Positions 35,426 to 44,586 of a DNA stretch of 64,000 nt are shown in pieces (positions within the stretch are counted from its first letter, which is position 1; every line of letters begins with the position of its first letter). A program made the position numbers and the translations under genes. The DNA is from Gleimia hominis (lineage in GTDB: Bacteria; Actinomycetota; Actinomycetes; Actinomycetales; Actinomycetaceae): the NCBI RefSeq assembly GCF_002871945.2, contig NZ_CP126963.1:1116001-1180000 (forward strand), in the 5' to 3' direction. Below the pieces are notes generated by a model. That model saw nothing but the letters and a program-made list of their open reading frames with translations, had not been told where the DNA came from and ran no database searches.

Positions 35426-36439
35426 ATGGAAACTGCAACGTGGATAATCGCCCTAATATGCCTGCTAATCGGCAGTGCAGTCGGCTACGCGCTCGGACGC
35501 TCCCGCCCCCACACCGACACCACCCCAACCCCACCCGTTGACCTGGGCCCGCTTCACGACTCCATTCGCACCCTTGGCCAACACGTGCAACACATGGAAG
35601 TCACGCAAGGACAGAGCATGGGCACATTTGGGGAACAACTGCGTCAAACCCAGAACCTCAACCGGATGATCCTAGAGGCAACCAGCGGGCTGGACTCCGC
35701 ATTGCGACAATCCCCCAAACGGGGCACGTGGGGTGAAGTTAGTTTGCGGCGCGTGCTGGAAGCTTCCGGTTTAACCCGCCACATAGATTTCGAACAGCAG
35801 GTCTCTGCAGGTGGGAAACGCCCCGACGTGGTGGTGCAACTCCCCGCAAAATCAAGCTTGGTAATCGACGCGAAAGTCCCCCTAGACGCCTACCTGAAAG
35901 CCCGTGAAGACGACGAGCAATCCGGCACCTACATGCGCGAACACGTGCGGGCAGTGCGCCGGCACGTGCAAGAACTCGCGCGCCGCACCTACCCGCAACT
36001 AGTGGAAGGCAGCGTGGATTCCACCATCATGTTCCTGCCCTCCGAAGCGCTTGTCGCCGCCTCTTTCGACGAAGACCCCACGCTGTTTGAACAAGCACTG
36101 AGCGCCGGCGTGATTATCGCCGGGCCCGCTTCCCTCATGATTTTGCTGCGTTCAGTAGGTAGCCTATGGGCCCGACAAGAAGTTAACGACGACGCGCAGG
36201 CTCTACTCGAGCTCGGCAACACACTCGTTGACCGTTTAAATGTGGTGACGAACCACCTGGTGAGCCTAGGCGACAGTATCCGCGCCGTCACCAAACACTA
36301 CAACGCAACCATCGGGTCGCTTGAAGGTCGCCTACTGGTCACCGCCCGCAGCATCCGAGCAGTCTCAGACCGGGTTGCGGATACTCCCCCGAATGTGGAC
36401 GAGCCGTTGCGCCAACCGAAACCGCAAACCGACAACTAA
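35426..36439 (+). CDS. rmuC: DNA recombination protein RmuC
   Basis: A 337-residue RmuC family protein (PD-(D/E)XK-like nuclease fold) proposed to limit recombination-driven rearrangement. An N-terminal membrane anchor (WIIALICLLIGSAVGYALG) precedes a coiled region. The core includes GTWGEVSLRRVLEASGL, KRPDVVVQLP, SLVIDAKVPLDAY (nuclease-type Asp/Lys) and TIMFLPSEALV. It is shorter than E. coli RmuC, as is common in actinobacteria. Divergent from ychF. Confidence 0.92.
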   Translation: METATWIIALICLLIGSAVGYALGRSRPHTDTTPTPPVDLGPLHDSIRTLGQHVQHMEVTQGQSMGTFGEQLRQTQNLNRMILEATSGLDSALRQSPKRGTWGEVSLRRVLEASGLTRHIDFEQQVSAGGKRPDVVVQLPAKSSLVIDAKVPLDAYLKAREDDEQSGTYMREHVRAVRRHVQELARRTYPQLVEGSVDSTIMFLPSEALVAASFDEDPTLFEQALSAGVIIAGPASLMILLRSVGSLWARQEVNDDAQALLELGNTLVDRLNVVTNHLVSLGDSIRAVTKHYNATIGSLEGRLLVTARSIRAVSDRVADTPPNVDEPLRQPKPQTDN

Positions 36440-36468
36440 CCAGCCCGCCCCCAGGTGTGGCTGCTTGT

Positions 36469-37479
36469 TTAGCAGGTGTGGTCGGGGCCCGGCACGCGTT
36501 TCGCCCCAGCCCCGGTTTTCCCTGCAGTTTGCAGTTTTGTCCGGAGGTTGCGCGGTAACTGGAACGTAATGGTTTCCGTACGGGTCTTTACCTCTTCCAC
36601 CTGCGGGTAGCCTAAGCCCTGTAGTTTCTTGATTACGTCGCGCACCAGGATCTCAGGGACAGAAGCCCCGGACGTCACCCCCACGCAGCGGGCGTCGGCA
36701 AGCCAATCCGCATCTAACTCGCTGGCCTTATCAATCCGATGGGCCGCAGGGGCACCCGCGTCGAGCGCCACCTCCACGAGCCGCACCGAGTTAGACGAGT
36801 TCGCAGACCCCACCACGATCATCACATCCACGTTCGGGGCGATTCTCTTAACCACTTCCTGCCGGTTCTGCGTGGCGTAACAAATATCGTCACTGGGCGG
36901 GTCAATCAGGTTCGGGAACCGCTGGCGCAACCGCGCCACCGTTTCTTTCGTTTCGTCCACACTCAGCGTAGTTTGCGACAGCCACACCACCCGATCAGGG
37001 TCCCGCACCTGCACCTGATCTACTTCCTGAGGGGTACCAACCACCTGTATGCGTTCAGGTGCTTCTCCCTGCGTGCCTTCCACCTCTTCGTGCCCCTGGT
37101 GGCCGACCAAAATGATGTCGTAATCATTCTTCGCGAAGCGAATAGCTTCCTTGTGCACTTTAGACACGAGAGGACACGTGGCATCGATCGTACTCAGGTT
37201 CCTGGCCGTGGCTTCGCTGCGCACCGCGGGAGACACCCCGTGGGCTGAGAACACCACGCGCGCGCCCTCAGGCACTTCATCAGTCTTGTCTACAAAAACC
37301 GCGCCCCGTTCACTGAGGGTCTCGACCACATAGCGGTTGTGAACGATCTCTTTACGCACGTAAATCGGTGGGCCGTAAAGATCCAATGCTTTCTCTACCG
37401 CATCCACCGCTCGGTCCACGCCCGCACAGTAGCCACGCGGAGAGGCCAGCAGAATTTTCTTCCCAGTCGTTTCACTCAC
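36469..37479 (-). CDS. ispH: 4-hydroxy-3-methylbut-2-enyl diphosphate reductase
   Basis: A 336-residue [4Fe-4S] enzyme performing the last step of the MEP isoprenoid pathway. [22 protein letters not shown] holds the first cluster cysteine, [14 protein letters not shown] the second, and later segments VGSANSSNS and TSGASVPE are canonical. The start is uncertain: GTG 37479 gives a normal N-terminus, but AAGAGG is only one base away, so GTG 37503 is an alternative. At the 3' end an 11-base segment (AGCCACACCTG type) is repeated 22 bases downstream. Confidence 0.93.
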   Translation of the reverse strand: MSETTGKKILLASPRGYCAGVDRAVDAVEKALDLYGPPIYVRKEIVHNRYVVETLSERGAVFVDKTDEVPEGARVVFSAHGVSPAVRSEATARNLSTIDATCPLVSKVHKEAIRFAKNDYDIILVGHQGHEEVEGTQGEAPERIQVVGTPQEVDQVQVRDPDRVVWLSQTTLSVDETKETVARLRQRFPNLIDPPSDDICYATQNRQEVVKRIAPNVDVMIVVGSANSSNSVRLVEVALDAGAPAAHRIDKASELDADWLADARCVGVTSGASVPEILVRDVIKKLQGLGYPQVEEVKTRTETITFQLPRNLRTKLQTAGKTGAGAKRVPGPDHTC

Positions 37480-37628
37480 GCCTCTTAATCTACCTTCCGA
37501 CACAGTTTTTCTCTGCCCCACATCCGTCTGACCATTAACCTCACAACAACCGTAAAGCAGCCAGCCGATATCCACAGCACAGGCAACATAGGTAATGCGC
37601 GTGTGAGATAGTGGGAGGCGTGGCAGAA

Positions 37629-38939
37629 ATGAAACCGTTGGCGAAAATGGCGCGCGACACGACGCGGGATAATCCGTGGCCCCTGCATTTGCTGAGCGAG
37701 AATATTAAAGCGTATGTGGAGCGCATGTCGGAACTGTGGGTCGAGGGGCAAGTGGTGCAGTTCAACGAACGTCCGCCCACAAAAATGTCGTTTCTAACTA
37801 TCCGCGACGTGGACGCCGACGTGTCTATGGACATGACCGCATTTGGCACGGTGATCGCGCAAACCCAAGGCAACTTGACCGCGGGGTCGCGGATTGTGGC
37901 GCGCGTAAAACCAGTGTTCTGGACCCGCTCTGGGCGGCTCAACCTGCAGGCAAAAGAGATTCACCCGGTGGGCGTTGGCAACCTACTGGCGCAAATCGAA
38001 CAGTTACGCAAAAAACTCGACGCAGAAGGATTATTCGCAGCCTCCCGCAAGAAACCACTTCCGTTTCTACCACGCACCGTGGGCCTCATTTGCGGGCGGA
38101 ACGCGAAAGCGAAAGACGACGTGATTGTTAACGCGCGACTGCGTTGGCCCGCAACCAAGTTTGAGATTCGTGAAGTTCTGGTGCAGGGCCCGCAATCTGC
38201 TGCGCAGGTGAGCCGTGCGATCACGGAACTAGACGGGCTGGAACACGTGGATGTGATTATTGTGGCGCGCGGCGGCGGCTCCGTGGAAGACCTACTGCCG
38301 TTTTCGGAGGAGGTTGTGGTGCGGGCCGCGGCGGACGCGCACACCCCGATCGTGTCCGCGATCGGCCACGAAGGTGACGCACCACTACTGGACCTGGCGG
38401 CGGACCTGCGCGCGTCCACCCCAACGGATGCGGCGAAAAAAACGGTACCTGACCTGGAGGCGGAAGGTGACGGGCTGGCGCAGGCACGCGCGCGACTGCG
38501 TCAAGCAGTACTGGGACGCATCGGGGTGGAACGCAACCACCTCGACCTGCTGACCTCCCGTCCAGTTTTCACTTCCCCAACCGCCTCCCTGCAAGGCCAC
38601 CGCGCCACCCTTGAGCAAGCGCTAACTGGCCTGCGCAACACCGCGGGCCAACGCCTGTCTGCCGCCCGCACCCAGTTAGCTTCCGCCCTGGCATCACTGC
38701 GAGCCATGAGCCCTCAAGCGACTTTGGAACGCGGATACTCAATTTTGAAAGCCCCCGGAAAGGGTGTGCTCACGGACGCGGCGCAAGTGAAAAAGGGGGA
38801 GATTCTGCAAGCGACACTGGCTCGCGGATCAATGATCGTCACAGTGTTCGGCACCAACCCCGGCGCAGAATCTGACCCGGGCCCGCAGGCTTTAGCGACA
38901 AATAAAAATACGGATACGAAAGAGGACATTCATGACTGA
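37629..38939 (+). CDS. xseA: Exodeoxyribonuclease VII large subunit
   Basis: A 436-residue catalytic subunit of ExoVII, which degrades single-stranded DNA to oligonucleotides. An N-terminal OB fold ([29 protein letters not shown]) precedes the catalytic region with [33 protein letters not shown] and [27 protein letters not shown], then a long coiled-coil. ATG 37629 lies 12 bases after GGGAGG; in-frame GTG codons at 37611 and 37620 sit too close to it. The stop overlaps the xseB start by eight bases. Confidence 0.95.
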   Translation: MKPLAKMARDTTRDNPWPLHLLSENIKAYVERMSELWVEGQVVQFNERPPTKMSFLTIRDVDADVSMDMTAFGTVIAQTQGNLTAGSRIVARVKPVFWTRSGRLNLQAKEIHPVGVGNLLAQIEQLRKKLDAEGLFAASRKKPLPFLPRTVGLICGRNAKAKDDVIVNARLRWPATKFEIREVLVQGPQSAAQVSRAITELDGLEHVDVIIVARGGGSVEDLLPFSEEVVVRAAADAHTPIVSAIGHEGDAPLLDLAADLRASTPTDAAKKTVPDLEAEGDGLAQARARLRQAVLGRIGVERNHLDLLTSRPVFTSPTASLQGHRATLEQALTGLRNTAGQRLSAARTQLASALASLRAMSPQATLERGYSILKAPGKGVLTDAAQVKKGEILQATLARGSMIVTVFGTNPGAESDPGPQALATNKNTDTKEDIHD

Positions 38940-39186
38940 CAACAACCAAGCACCCGAAGTGGAGCAGCTATCGTACGAAGCTGCGCGCGACGAACTAGTA
39001 AGCATTGTTCGCAAACTAGAAGGGGGACAAGCCCCCCTCGAACAGACCCTGGCGCTGTGGGAACGCGGGGAAGCACTAGCGCGCCACTGCGAATCCATCC
39101 TCGACAGTGCACAAACCCGCATGGAAGCGGCAACAAAAGCGGACACCCCGCAACCAACCACAGAGCCCGAGCCCGCACAACAGTAG
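38932..39186 (+). CDS. xseB: Exodeoxyribonuclease VII small subunit
   Basis: An 84-residue helical subunit of ExoVII. LSYEAARDELVSIVRKLEGGQAPLEQTLALWERGEALARHCE is the conserved helical hairpin that binds the XseA coiled-coil. The C-terminal 20 residues are Pro/Thr/Glu/Gln-rich. It starts inside the end of xseA (ATGA-type 8-base overlap), ensuring coupled synthesis in the excess needed for the complex. A 48-bp duplication begins exactly at its stop codon. Confidence 0.94.
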   Translation: MTDNNQAPEVEQLSYEAARDELVSIVRKLEGGQAPLEQTLALWERGEALARHCESILDSAQTRMEAATKADTPQPTTEPEPAQQ

Positions 39187-39264
39187 CAGCGACGACCCAA
39201 TTGCAGTACTCGCTGCGTGTCCACACCGAGCTAGCAGCGACGACCCAATTGCAATACTGACTGC
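39184..39264. repeat. 48-bp-period tandem duplication starting at the xseB stop codon
   Basis: Segments 39184-39216 and 39232-39264 (33 bases each) differ at three positions; both begin TAGCAGCGACGACCCAATTG. The first TAG is the xseB stop and the second is in the same frame 48 bases later. Confidence 0.9.
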
Positions 39265-39332
39265 CGTTCCTCGCCACCGCAGCCCCGAACTCGCCCCGCG
39301 CTAGTGCGCCGACACAGTCCCGCGGGGAATAC

Positions 39333-40100
39333 CTACTTACCCATGCGTCGTTCCCGCTGCGCGTAATCGCGCAGGGCCCTCAAGAAATCAACGCGACGAA
39401 AATCTGGCCAGTACACCTCGCAGAAATAGTATTCCGAATGGACGGACTGCCACAGCAGGAACCCCGACAAACGCTGCTCCCCCGACGTGCGGATCACCAG
39501 GTCCGGATCCGGTAGGCCCCGCGTGTACAGGTGGTCCGCAATGTCGTCAACCGTGAGCACATCCGCCACCTGGTCGATCGTCATTCCCTTTGCAGACTGA
39601 TCACGCAGTAACGACCGGACTGCGTCCGTGATCTCGTGCCGGCCACCGTAACCAATAGCTACATTCACCGTCATCCGGTTATCCTGACCTTCAATCTGAT
39701 TCGATTCCACCGTTTCGCACAGGGACTGCGCCACCGATTCGGGCAGCAAAGACATGTCCCCTACCACGCGTAAATGCCACCGCCCATCCGCAGCTAAGTT
39801 CGCGAGCGTGTCCGAAATAATCGCGAGCAACGGTTCCAGCTCTTTATGGTCCCGTTCCAGATTGTCCGTCGAAAGCATCCACAGGGTAACTATTTTCACC
39901 CCGGTTTCTTCTGCCCACTGAAGCACTTCCGTTACTTTATCCGCCCCTTTGCGGTGCCCGTAAGTAGCCGCGTTACCTGCCTGTTTTGCCCAACGCCGGT
40001 TCCCATCCAAAATGATGCCGATGTGTTTGGGGATGCTATCACTCGCCAGTTGCTTCACCAGCCGGCGTTCGTAAATGCGGTACAGCAGATGATTCTTCAC
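39333..40100 (-). CDS. uppS: Short-chain cis-prenyltransferase (Rv1086-type / UppS family)
   Basis: A 255-residue cis-prenyltransferase condensing isopentenyl diphosphate onto an allylic diphosphate. The catalytic start IGIILDGNRRWAKQ (Asp in DGNRRWA), WMLSTDNLERDHKEL, IGYGGRHEI and IRTSGEQRLSGFLLWQSVHSEYYF are intact. The neighbourhood with hemolysin III and greA mirrors Rv1086, a Z,E-farnesyl diphosphate synthase in M. tuberculosis, so a short-chain product is possible; chain length cannot be read from the sequence. The GTG start is preceded by GGGGGAAG. Confidence 0.9.
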   Translation of the reverse strand: MKNHLLYRIYERRLVKQLASDSIPKHIGIILDGNRRWAKQAGNAATYGHRKGADKVTEVLQWAEETGVKIVTLWMLSTDNLERDHKELEPLLAIISDTLANLAADGRWHLRVVGDMSLLPESVAQSLCETVESNQIEGQDNRMTVNVAIGYGGRHEITDAVRSLLRDQSAKGMTIDQVADVLTVDDIADHLYTRGLPDPDLVIRTSGEQRLSGFLLWQSVHSEYYFCEVYWPDFRRVDFLRALRDYAQRERRMGK

Positions 40101-40183
40101 GCTTCCCCCAAACTTGATCGGTTACTCACCCTTATTTTACTGGAGGATCAAAATATATCTGAGGTCTCGAAACTGAACCTAAG

Positions 40184-40197
40184 TTACGGTACCGTAA
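40184..40197. promoter_or_regulatory. Perfect 14-bp palindrome between uppS and the hemolysin III gene
   Basis: TTACGGTACCGTAA reads identically on both strands, and TAAGTTACGG / TAAGTTATGG form an overlapping direct repeat around it. It lies 84 bases from the uppS start and 70 from the hemolysin III start, a suitable place for an operator of a dimeric (TetR-like) regulator acting on both genes. Confidence 0.6.
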
Positions 40198-40266
40198 GTT
40201 ATGGGTCTGTGCTGGATCCGAAGACACGATTCTTGAGGTCAAAACGAACCAGAAAGCAGGTGTTTC

Positions 40267-40959
40267 ATGACAACCTACCGCCACCCGTGGCGACCGCACT
40301 TCACAGCGGCGCGCGCTCGTGTAACGGCAAAACCTTTACTGCGCGGCTGGATCCACCTAGTTGCCACCCCACTGGCGTTCGCAGCGGCGCTCGTCCTGCT
40401 GATCCTCGCGCCCACCACTCCCACGCGGTGGGCTTCCGTTGTTTACCTGGCCTCCACCCTCCTGCTGTTCGGCGTGTCCGCTCTTTACCACCGTTTGTAC
40501 TGGGGGCCGAAAGCGCAGCAGCTGCTGCGGCGTTTTGACCACTCCAACATTTTCTTACTCATTGCTGGCACTTACACCCCCATCTGTGTTGCGCTACTAG
40601 AAGCCGGAGCGGCTACACGCGTGCTGAGCATCGTGTGGATCGGCGCTGCTTTAGGCATCGGCACCGCCGTGTTTTGGCCGAGCGCGCCACGCTGGTTCGT
40701 CACCCCCATTTACGTGGTGCTCGGCTGGGTTGCATTGTGGTACCTACCCGCCTTGTGGCACACCGGAGGCGCCGCAATCGTTTGGCTTCTTATTGCCGGA
40801 GGGCTTTCCTACACCGTGGGGGCGCTCGTGTACGGGTTCAAGTGGCCCAATCCCTCGCCTCGCGCGTTCGGTTTTCACGAGATTTTTCACGCATTCACGG
40901 TCGCCGGCTGGGTGTGCCACTGTGTTGCTGCTTACCTGGCGGTACTCACCGCTGTTTAA
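40267..40959 (+). CDS. Hemolysin III / PAQR family membrane protein
   Basis: A 230-residue seven-helix membrane protein of the YqfA/hemolysin III branch of the PAQR family, with predicted metal-dependent hydrolase geometry. Conserved features are SALYHRLYW after helix 2, FDHSNIFLLIAGTYTP in helix 3, and FGFHEIFHAFTVAG near the C-terminus providing the His pair. AGCAGGTG precedes the ATG. Members have been linked to membrane fluidity; haemolytic activity should not be assumed. Divergent from uppS. Confidence 0.92.
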   Translation: MTTYRHPWRPHFTAARARVTAKPLLRGWIHLVATPLAFAAALVLLILAPTTPTRWASVVYLASTLLLFGVSALYHRLYWGPKAQQLLRRFDHSNIFLLIAGTYTPICVALLEAGAATRVLSIVWIGAALGIGTAVFWPSAPRWFVTPIYVVLGWVALWYLPALWHTGGAAIVWLLIAGGLSYTVGALVYGFKWPNPSPRAFGFHEIFHAFTVAGWVCHCVAAYLAVLTAV

Positions 40960-41029
40960 ACCACCTCAAGAGGCGGTGGGTGTCAACACCGCCCGGGTAA
41001 ACCTGCTAAGGTATTGACCGTTACTAAAC

Positions 41030-41056
41030 GCGAGGTCCCGTTGGGGCCTCGCTTTT
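41030..41056 (+). terminator. Intrinsic terminator between the hemolysin III gene and greA
   Basis: GCGAGGTCCC-GTT-GGGGCCTCGC forms a near-perfect stem and is followed by TTTT, 70 bases past the hemolysin III stop codon and 94 before greA. It isolates the two genes. Confidence 0.8.
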
Positions 41057-41149
41057 AATCACCAATAAGTCAAACCACCCACTAGGGAAAATGACGCACG
41101 GCACGGAGCTGATCTCTGATTGCCCTGTTAGAAGTATTAGGAGGTCTTG

Positions 41150-41629
41150 ATGGCAGACAAGACGTGGCTCACTCAAGATGCGTACGAGCATTTGAAAGAG
41201 GAACTGGAATACCGCTCCACGACCTTGCGTAACGAGATTACGAAGAAAATTGATAACGCCCGGCAAGAGGGTGATCTGAAGGAAAATGGTGGTTACCACG
41301 CGGCTCGGGATGAACAGTCCATGAACGAGACCCGCATCCAGCAGCTGGACACGCTCTTGCGGGAAGCAGAAGTTGGGGAAACTCCTGCGGATGATGGCGT
41401 CGTAGAACCCGGCATGATGGTCACCGCAGAAATAGCTGGGCAAAAGAACGAGTTCCTACTGGCCACCCGCATGGCCGGCACCGGCCTGGGCGTGGAAACG
41501 TACTCCCCTGACGCACCTCTTGGGCAAGCCATAATTGGCGCCAAGAAGGGAGACGAAGTTAGCTACTACGCCCCGAACGGTAAAGAAATCTCAGTGAAGA
41601 TCATCAACGCCGTCCCGTTCAAAGGCTAA
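41150..41629 (+). CDS. greA: Transcription elongation factor GreA
   Basis: A 159-residue secondary-channel factor that stimulates transcript cleavage by stalled RNA polymerase. The N-terminal coiled-coil carries the acidic tip ARQEGDLKENGGYHAARDEQ. The C-terminal FKBP-like domain includes SPDAPLGQAIIGAKKGDEVSY, where GDEV is the conserved turn. ATG 41150 has GGAGG at a good distance, so the TTG codon just before it is not used. Confidence 0.96.
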   Translation: MADKTWLTQDAYEHLKEELEYRSTTLRNEITKKIDNARQEGDLKENGGYHAARDEQSMNETRIQQLDTLLREAEVGETPADDGVVEPGMMVTAEIAGQKNEFLLATRMAGTGLGVETYSPDAPLGQAIIGAKKGDEVSYYAPNGKEISVKIINAVPFKG

Positions 41630-41696
41630 AGCAAGTATCGGCTTGCGGGCAGCTGAAAGGCTGCTCATTGGCCGCTTAAAAGCCAAAAATACAAGT

Positions 41697-41729
41697 AAAT
41701 GAGGCGGAGATTAAATCTCCGCCTCATTT
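41697..41729. terminator. Strong bidirectional terminator between greA and the AI-2E-family gene
   Basis: AAATGAGGCGGAGAT-TAA-ATCTCCGCCTCATTT is a perfect 15-bp stem. The flanking A/T ends supply a U-tract in both orientations, fitting two convergent genes. Confidence 0.9.
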
Positions 41730-41789
41730 CTATGCTCATTTTAAGAGCGTTTTCTGTGCGTGTTTTGAAAACGACCGTACTCTTACCGG

Positions 41790-43178
41790 CTATTCTTCTT
41801 TCGTTGCTTCCTCATAGGCCTGCGGGTTCACAGGTTTCGCATCCGCTTCTTCCGTTTCCGGATCCACCTTCATCATCTTCGGATCGTATGTCCCCCGTAC
41901 CAGGTCGTCGAGCTCACCGGGCTTACCCCCGGGCCGGTCCTCTTGGGTAGCGACCTCCGGGAACTTGTCGTAACCATGCAGGTACAGCACGGACGTGTTG
42001 ACAAACGCCAAGATCGGCACTGCGAACAACGCCCCGGGAATACCGAACATGAAGCCACCGGCAGCCACCGCCAGCAAAACCGCAATCGGGTGCAAAGACA
42101 CCGCGTTTGACATCAGCAGAGGATGGAGGAAGTTCCCCTCAATCTGCTGGACCAGCAAAATCACCACGAACATGATCACAGCGGTTTGCAACCCCTGGTC
42201 CACAAGAGCAACCATCACCGCGATCGCCCCCGTAGAAATCGCACCCACAATCGGGATGAACGCACCGACGAACACGAGCACAGCCAGGGGAATCACCAGC
42301 GGTACGTTCAAGAAGTAGGCGCCCAACCCGATACCGACCGCGTCGATTGCTGCCACCAGAATCTGCGTGCGCGCGTAAGAGCCCAGCGTTATCCACCCTC
42401 GGATCGCGGATTCGTGTACGGGCACGCGCGCCCCCTCAGGAAGAATGCGGACGAACCACAACCAAATCCGACGGCCTTCTTTGAGGAAGAAGAACAGGCA
42501 GAACAGGGCGATCAACAACCCCGACAGAACGGTCCCAATCGACGCCGTTACCGACAGGGCACCGGATGCGAGTTGAGATGTGTTCGCCTGTACCCACTGC
42601 GTAATCTCGTCAGTGGCCTGCGCAACATAACTGTGAATAATGTCTGCATTAAGCCCCAGATTGCTTTGCGCCAGCCAATCCAGGATCTCCCGCACGCCCT
42701 GCTGTGCGCGCTGGGCGAGCGTACCCACCTGCAGAATAATCTGCGTGGATGCAACCGAAATCAACCCGCCTACGAACCCGATACCAAGCAGCAAACTTAC
42801 GGCTGCCGACAGGGTTCGGGGGAAATGCAGGTAGTGCTGTAAGAACCGGTTCACCGGGTCCAAAAGCACCGCGAACAGTAATGCCAACAGAACGGGAATA
42901 ACGATCTGCGTGAGGTACGACAGCAGGTACCCACCGACAGCGACCGCCGCGATAACCACTAGGAAACGCCACGCCCACTCGGCGCTCATCCGCAGTGACC
43001 GCGGTACTGTCTCTTCCGGTTCCGCGAGTTCACCCTCGTAAACAACTCGCTGCACAACCCGCGGTTCTTGTCTGCGCTCACGCAGGTCCGCATACTTTTT
43101 TTTGAAGGGCTGAAGAAACTCCGCAAGAGTCGGTTTGGACTGTGGTTCTTGCACAACGCCTCCGTATTGACTGGTCAT
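41790..43178 (-). CDS. AI-2E family transporter (PF01594)
   Basis: A 462-residue polytopic membrane protein of the AI-2 exporter-like superfamily. A 70-residue charged N-terminus is followed by about eight helices: VIAAVAVGGYLLSYL, IVIPVLLALLFAVLLDPV, a coiled periplasmic segment (LAQRAQQGVREILDWLAQSN), then LLIALFCLFFFLKEGRRIW and the family's conserved PIVGAISTGAIAVMVALV and QQIEGNFLHPLLM. The C-terminal 60 residues are acidic and cytoplasmic. The substrate is unknown; some members act as Na+/H+ antiporters and not signal exporters. No ribosome binding site was found; TATACT lies 12 bases upstream. Confidence 0.88.
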   Translation of the reverse strand: MTSQYGGVVQEPQSKPTLAEFLQPFKKKYADLRERRQEPRVVQRVVYEGELAEPEETVPRSLRMSAEWAWRFLVVIAAVAVGGYLLSYLTQIVIPVLLALLFAVLLDPVNRFLQHYLHFPRTLSAAVSLLLGIGFVGGLISVASTQIILQVGTLAQRAQQGVREILDWLAQSNLGLNADIIHSYVAQATDEITQWVQANTSQLASGALSVTASIGTVLSGLLIALFCLFFFLKEGRRIWLWFVRILPEGARVPVHESAIRGWITLGSYARTQILVAAIDAVGIGLGAYFLNVPLVIPLAVLVFVGAFIPIVGAISTGAIAVMVALVDQGLQTAVIMFVVILLVQQIEGNFLHPLLMSNAVSLHPIAVLLAVAAGGFMFGIPGALFAVPILAFVNTSVLYLHGYDKFPEVATQEDRPGGKPGELDDLVRGTYDPKMMKVDPETEEADAKPVNPQAYEEATKEE

Positions 43179-43309
43179 TAACTCTAGTCAAGTATAGCGG
43201 CGTTACCGTAGCCGCTAAGTACAGATTTACATTTGAGACGGGTTCCGCCAGCAAATTAGATGAACCACACACTCCAATTCCGACTAGACCCGTTCATGCA
43301 CTCGCCCGG

Positions 43310-43374
43310 TACCGTCTCGGCTTGTACCGTCTGCGCCTGTTGCTAGCACCCGCAGGGTTCCGCCTCGGCCTGTT
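43310..43374. repeat. Imperfect 15-bp repeats upstream of msrA
   Basis: TACCGTCTCGGCTTG (43310-43324) and TACCGTCTGCGCCTG (43325-43339) are adjacent; a third related copy (TTCCGCCTCGGCCTG) begins at 43358. They lie 75-140 bases before the msrA start and could be regulator contact sites or repeat expansion. Confidence 0.5.
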
Positions 43375-43449
43375 CCAAGTAACCGGAAGCGGGGATTTAG
43401 CGGTAGTCTTAAGCCACGTCGTTTAACCATCAATTTTTGGAGGTTCGAA

Positions 43450-44079
43450 ATGGCCACACGCGAGGGATCAATTCCGGGGACTGACCGGCCGGTGAACGCC
43501 GCGCCCGGTAACCACCCCGTGCTGGGTACCCCTATCGACGGTCCGTGGGCGGATCCGCACGAAATCCTGTACGTCGGGATGGGGTGTTTTTGGGGTGTGG
43601 AACGCATCTTTTGGAACGTCGACGGGGTGATTGCCACCGCTGCGGGCTACATGGGTGGAACCACGAAGAATCCAACTTACCGAGAGGTTTGCACGGGCGC
43701 TACGGGCCATGCGGAAGTTGTGCGCGTGGTGTACGACCCGACCCAGGTCAGTGCCGCCCAGTTGATGAAGGTGTTTTGGGAAAACCACGACCCCACGCAA
43801 GCAGATCGGCAGGGAAACGACATTGGCGGTCAGTATCGCTCATGCGTGTTCTGCACAACTGACGGGCAGCTACAGGCCGCGCAGAAGACCCGCGACGCAT
43901 TCCAGAAAGTTCTGGCGGACGCGGGCCACGGGCAAATCACAACCGAAATTACGACAGCTACTGAAGCGGGCCCGTTCTACCTTGCAGAGGGCTCACATCA
44001 GGCATATTTGCATCACGTACCCGGTGGGTACTGTAACCACGGACCAAATGGAATGACGTGCCCAATCGGCATCATTTAA
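43450..44079 (+). CDS. msrA: Peptide-methionine (S)-S-oxide reductase MsrA
   Basis: A 209-residue repair enzyme reducing methionine-S-sulfoxide. The catalytic motif GMGCFWGVERIFW, then GYMGGTTKNPTYREVCTGATGHAEVVRVVYDP and WENHDPTQADRQGNDIGGQYRS are standard; resolving cysteines are probably those near the C-terminus (YCNHGPNGMTCPIG). An N-terminal extension of about 35 residues is typical of the actinobacterial form. GGAGG stands six bases before the ATG. Confidence 0.95.
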   Translation: MATREGSIPGTDRPVNAAPGNHPVLGTPIDGPWADPHEILYVGMGCFWGVERIFWNVDGVIATAAGYMGGTTKNPTYREVCTGATGHAEVVRVVYDPTQVSAAQLMKVFWENHDPTQADRQGNDIGGQYRSCVFCTTDGQLQAAQKTRDAFQKVLADAGHGQITTEITTATEAGPFYLAEGSHQAYLHHVPGGYCNHGPNGMTCPIGII

Positions 44080-44100
44080 TCCGCGCAGATTTTGGTTAAC

Positions 44101-44508
44101 CTACCGCTGGTTTACTTTCACCACGTCCGTTACGAACAGGAGCGTGTCCCCTCCTTTAATACCAGCCTGAGGTACCCCGGCGTCACCGTAGCCCATCTCC
44201 GATGGGATCGAGAGGACAACTCGGGAGCCTTCCCGCACTCCCAACAGGCCCTGATCCCAACCGGGGATCACCATTCCGACACCGACGGTGAAATCTAGGG
44301 TTTGCCCGCGATCGTACGAGTTATCAAACACCTCACCGCCAAAAACCTGGCCCAGGTAGTGCGCGGAAATCTGCGAGCCCGCGGTGACCTCTGGGCCCGC
44401 ACCCTCGCGGATCACATCCACAACCAGCACGTCCGGAGCCTCGTCCACTAAGAACTCAACAGTTGGTTTGCGCATGAAGTTGTCAGATACATTCACAATT
44501 TCACTCAT
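44101..44508 (-). CDS. FKBP-type peptidyl-prolyl cis-trans isomerase
   Basis: A 135-residue single-domain FKBP catalysing proline isomerisation. ISAHYLGQVFGGEVFDNSYDRGQTLDFTVGVGMVIPGWDQGLLGVREGSRVVLSIPSEMGYG spans the active site with the usual Tyr, Phe, Asp and Trp residues. There is no signal peptide, so it is cytosolic. GGGGAG precedes the ATG. It follows the BI-1 gene on the same strand with a 58-base gap that contains a copy of the BI-1 3' end. Confidence 0.92.
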   Translation of the reverse strand: MSEIVNVSDNFMRKPTVEFLVDEAPDVLVVDVIREGAGPEVTAGSQISAHYLGQVFGGEVFDNSYDRGQTLDFTVGVGMVIPGWDQGLLGVREGSRVVLSIPSEMGYGDAGVPQAGIKGGDTLLFVTDVVKVNQR

Positions 44509-44541
44509 GGGAACTCCCCTCGTTTATCGGTTTATATAGGT

Positions 44542-44586
44542 CTAGTTATCGAGCAGGCGCGTGGCCCTAGTTATCGCGCAGGTACG
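44542..44586. repeat. 25-bp-period duplication of the BI-1 gene 3' end
   Basis: CTAGTTATCGAGCAGGCGCG (44542-44561) and CTAGTTATCGCGCAGGTACG (44567-44586) agree at 17 of 20 bases. The second carries the real stop codon and last codons (LRDN); the first copies them, including the CTA, into the 3' flank out of frame. Confidence 0.85.

Noticed and set aside
43142..43426. 94-codon plus-strand frame before msrA
   Set aside because: It starts inside the antisense AI-2E-family gene, its RYRLGLYRLRL repeat comes from short DNA repeats, and no ribosome binding site precedes it.
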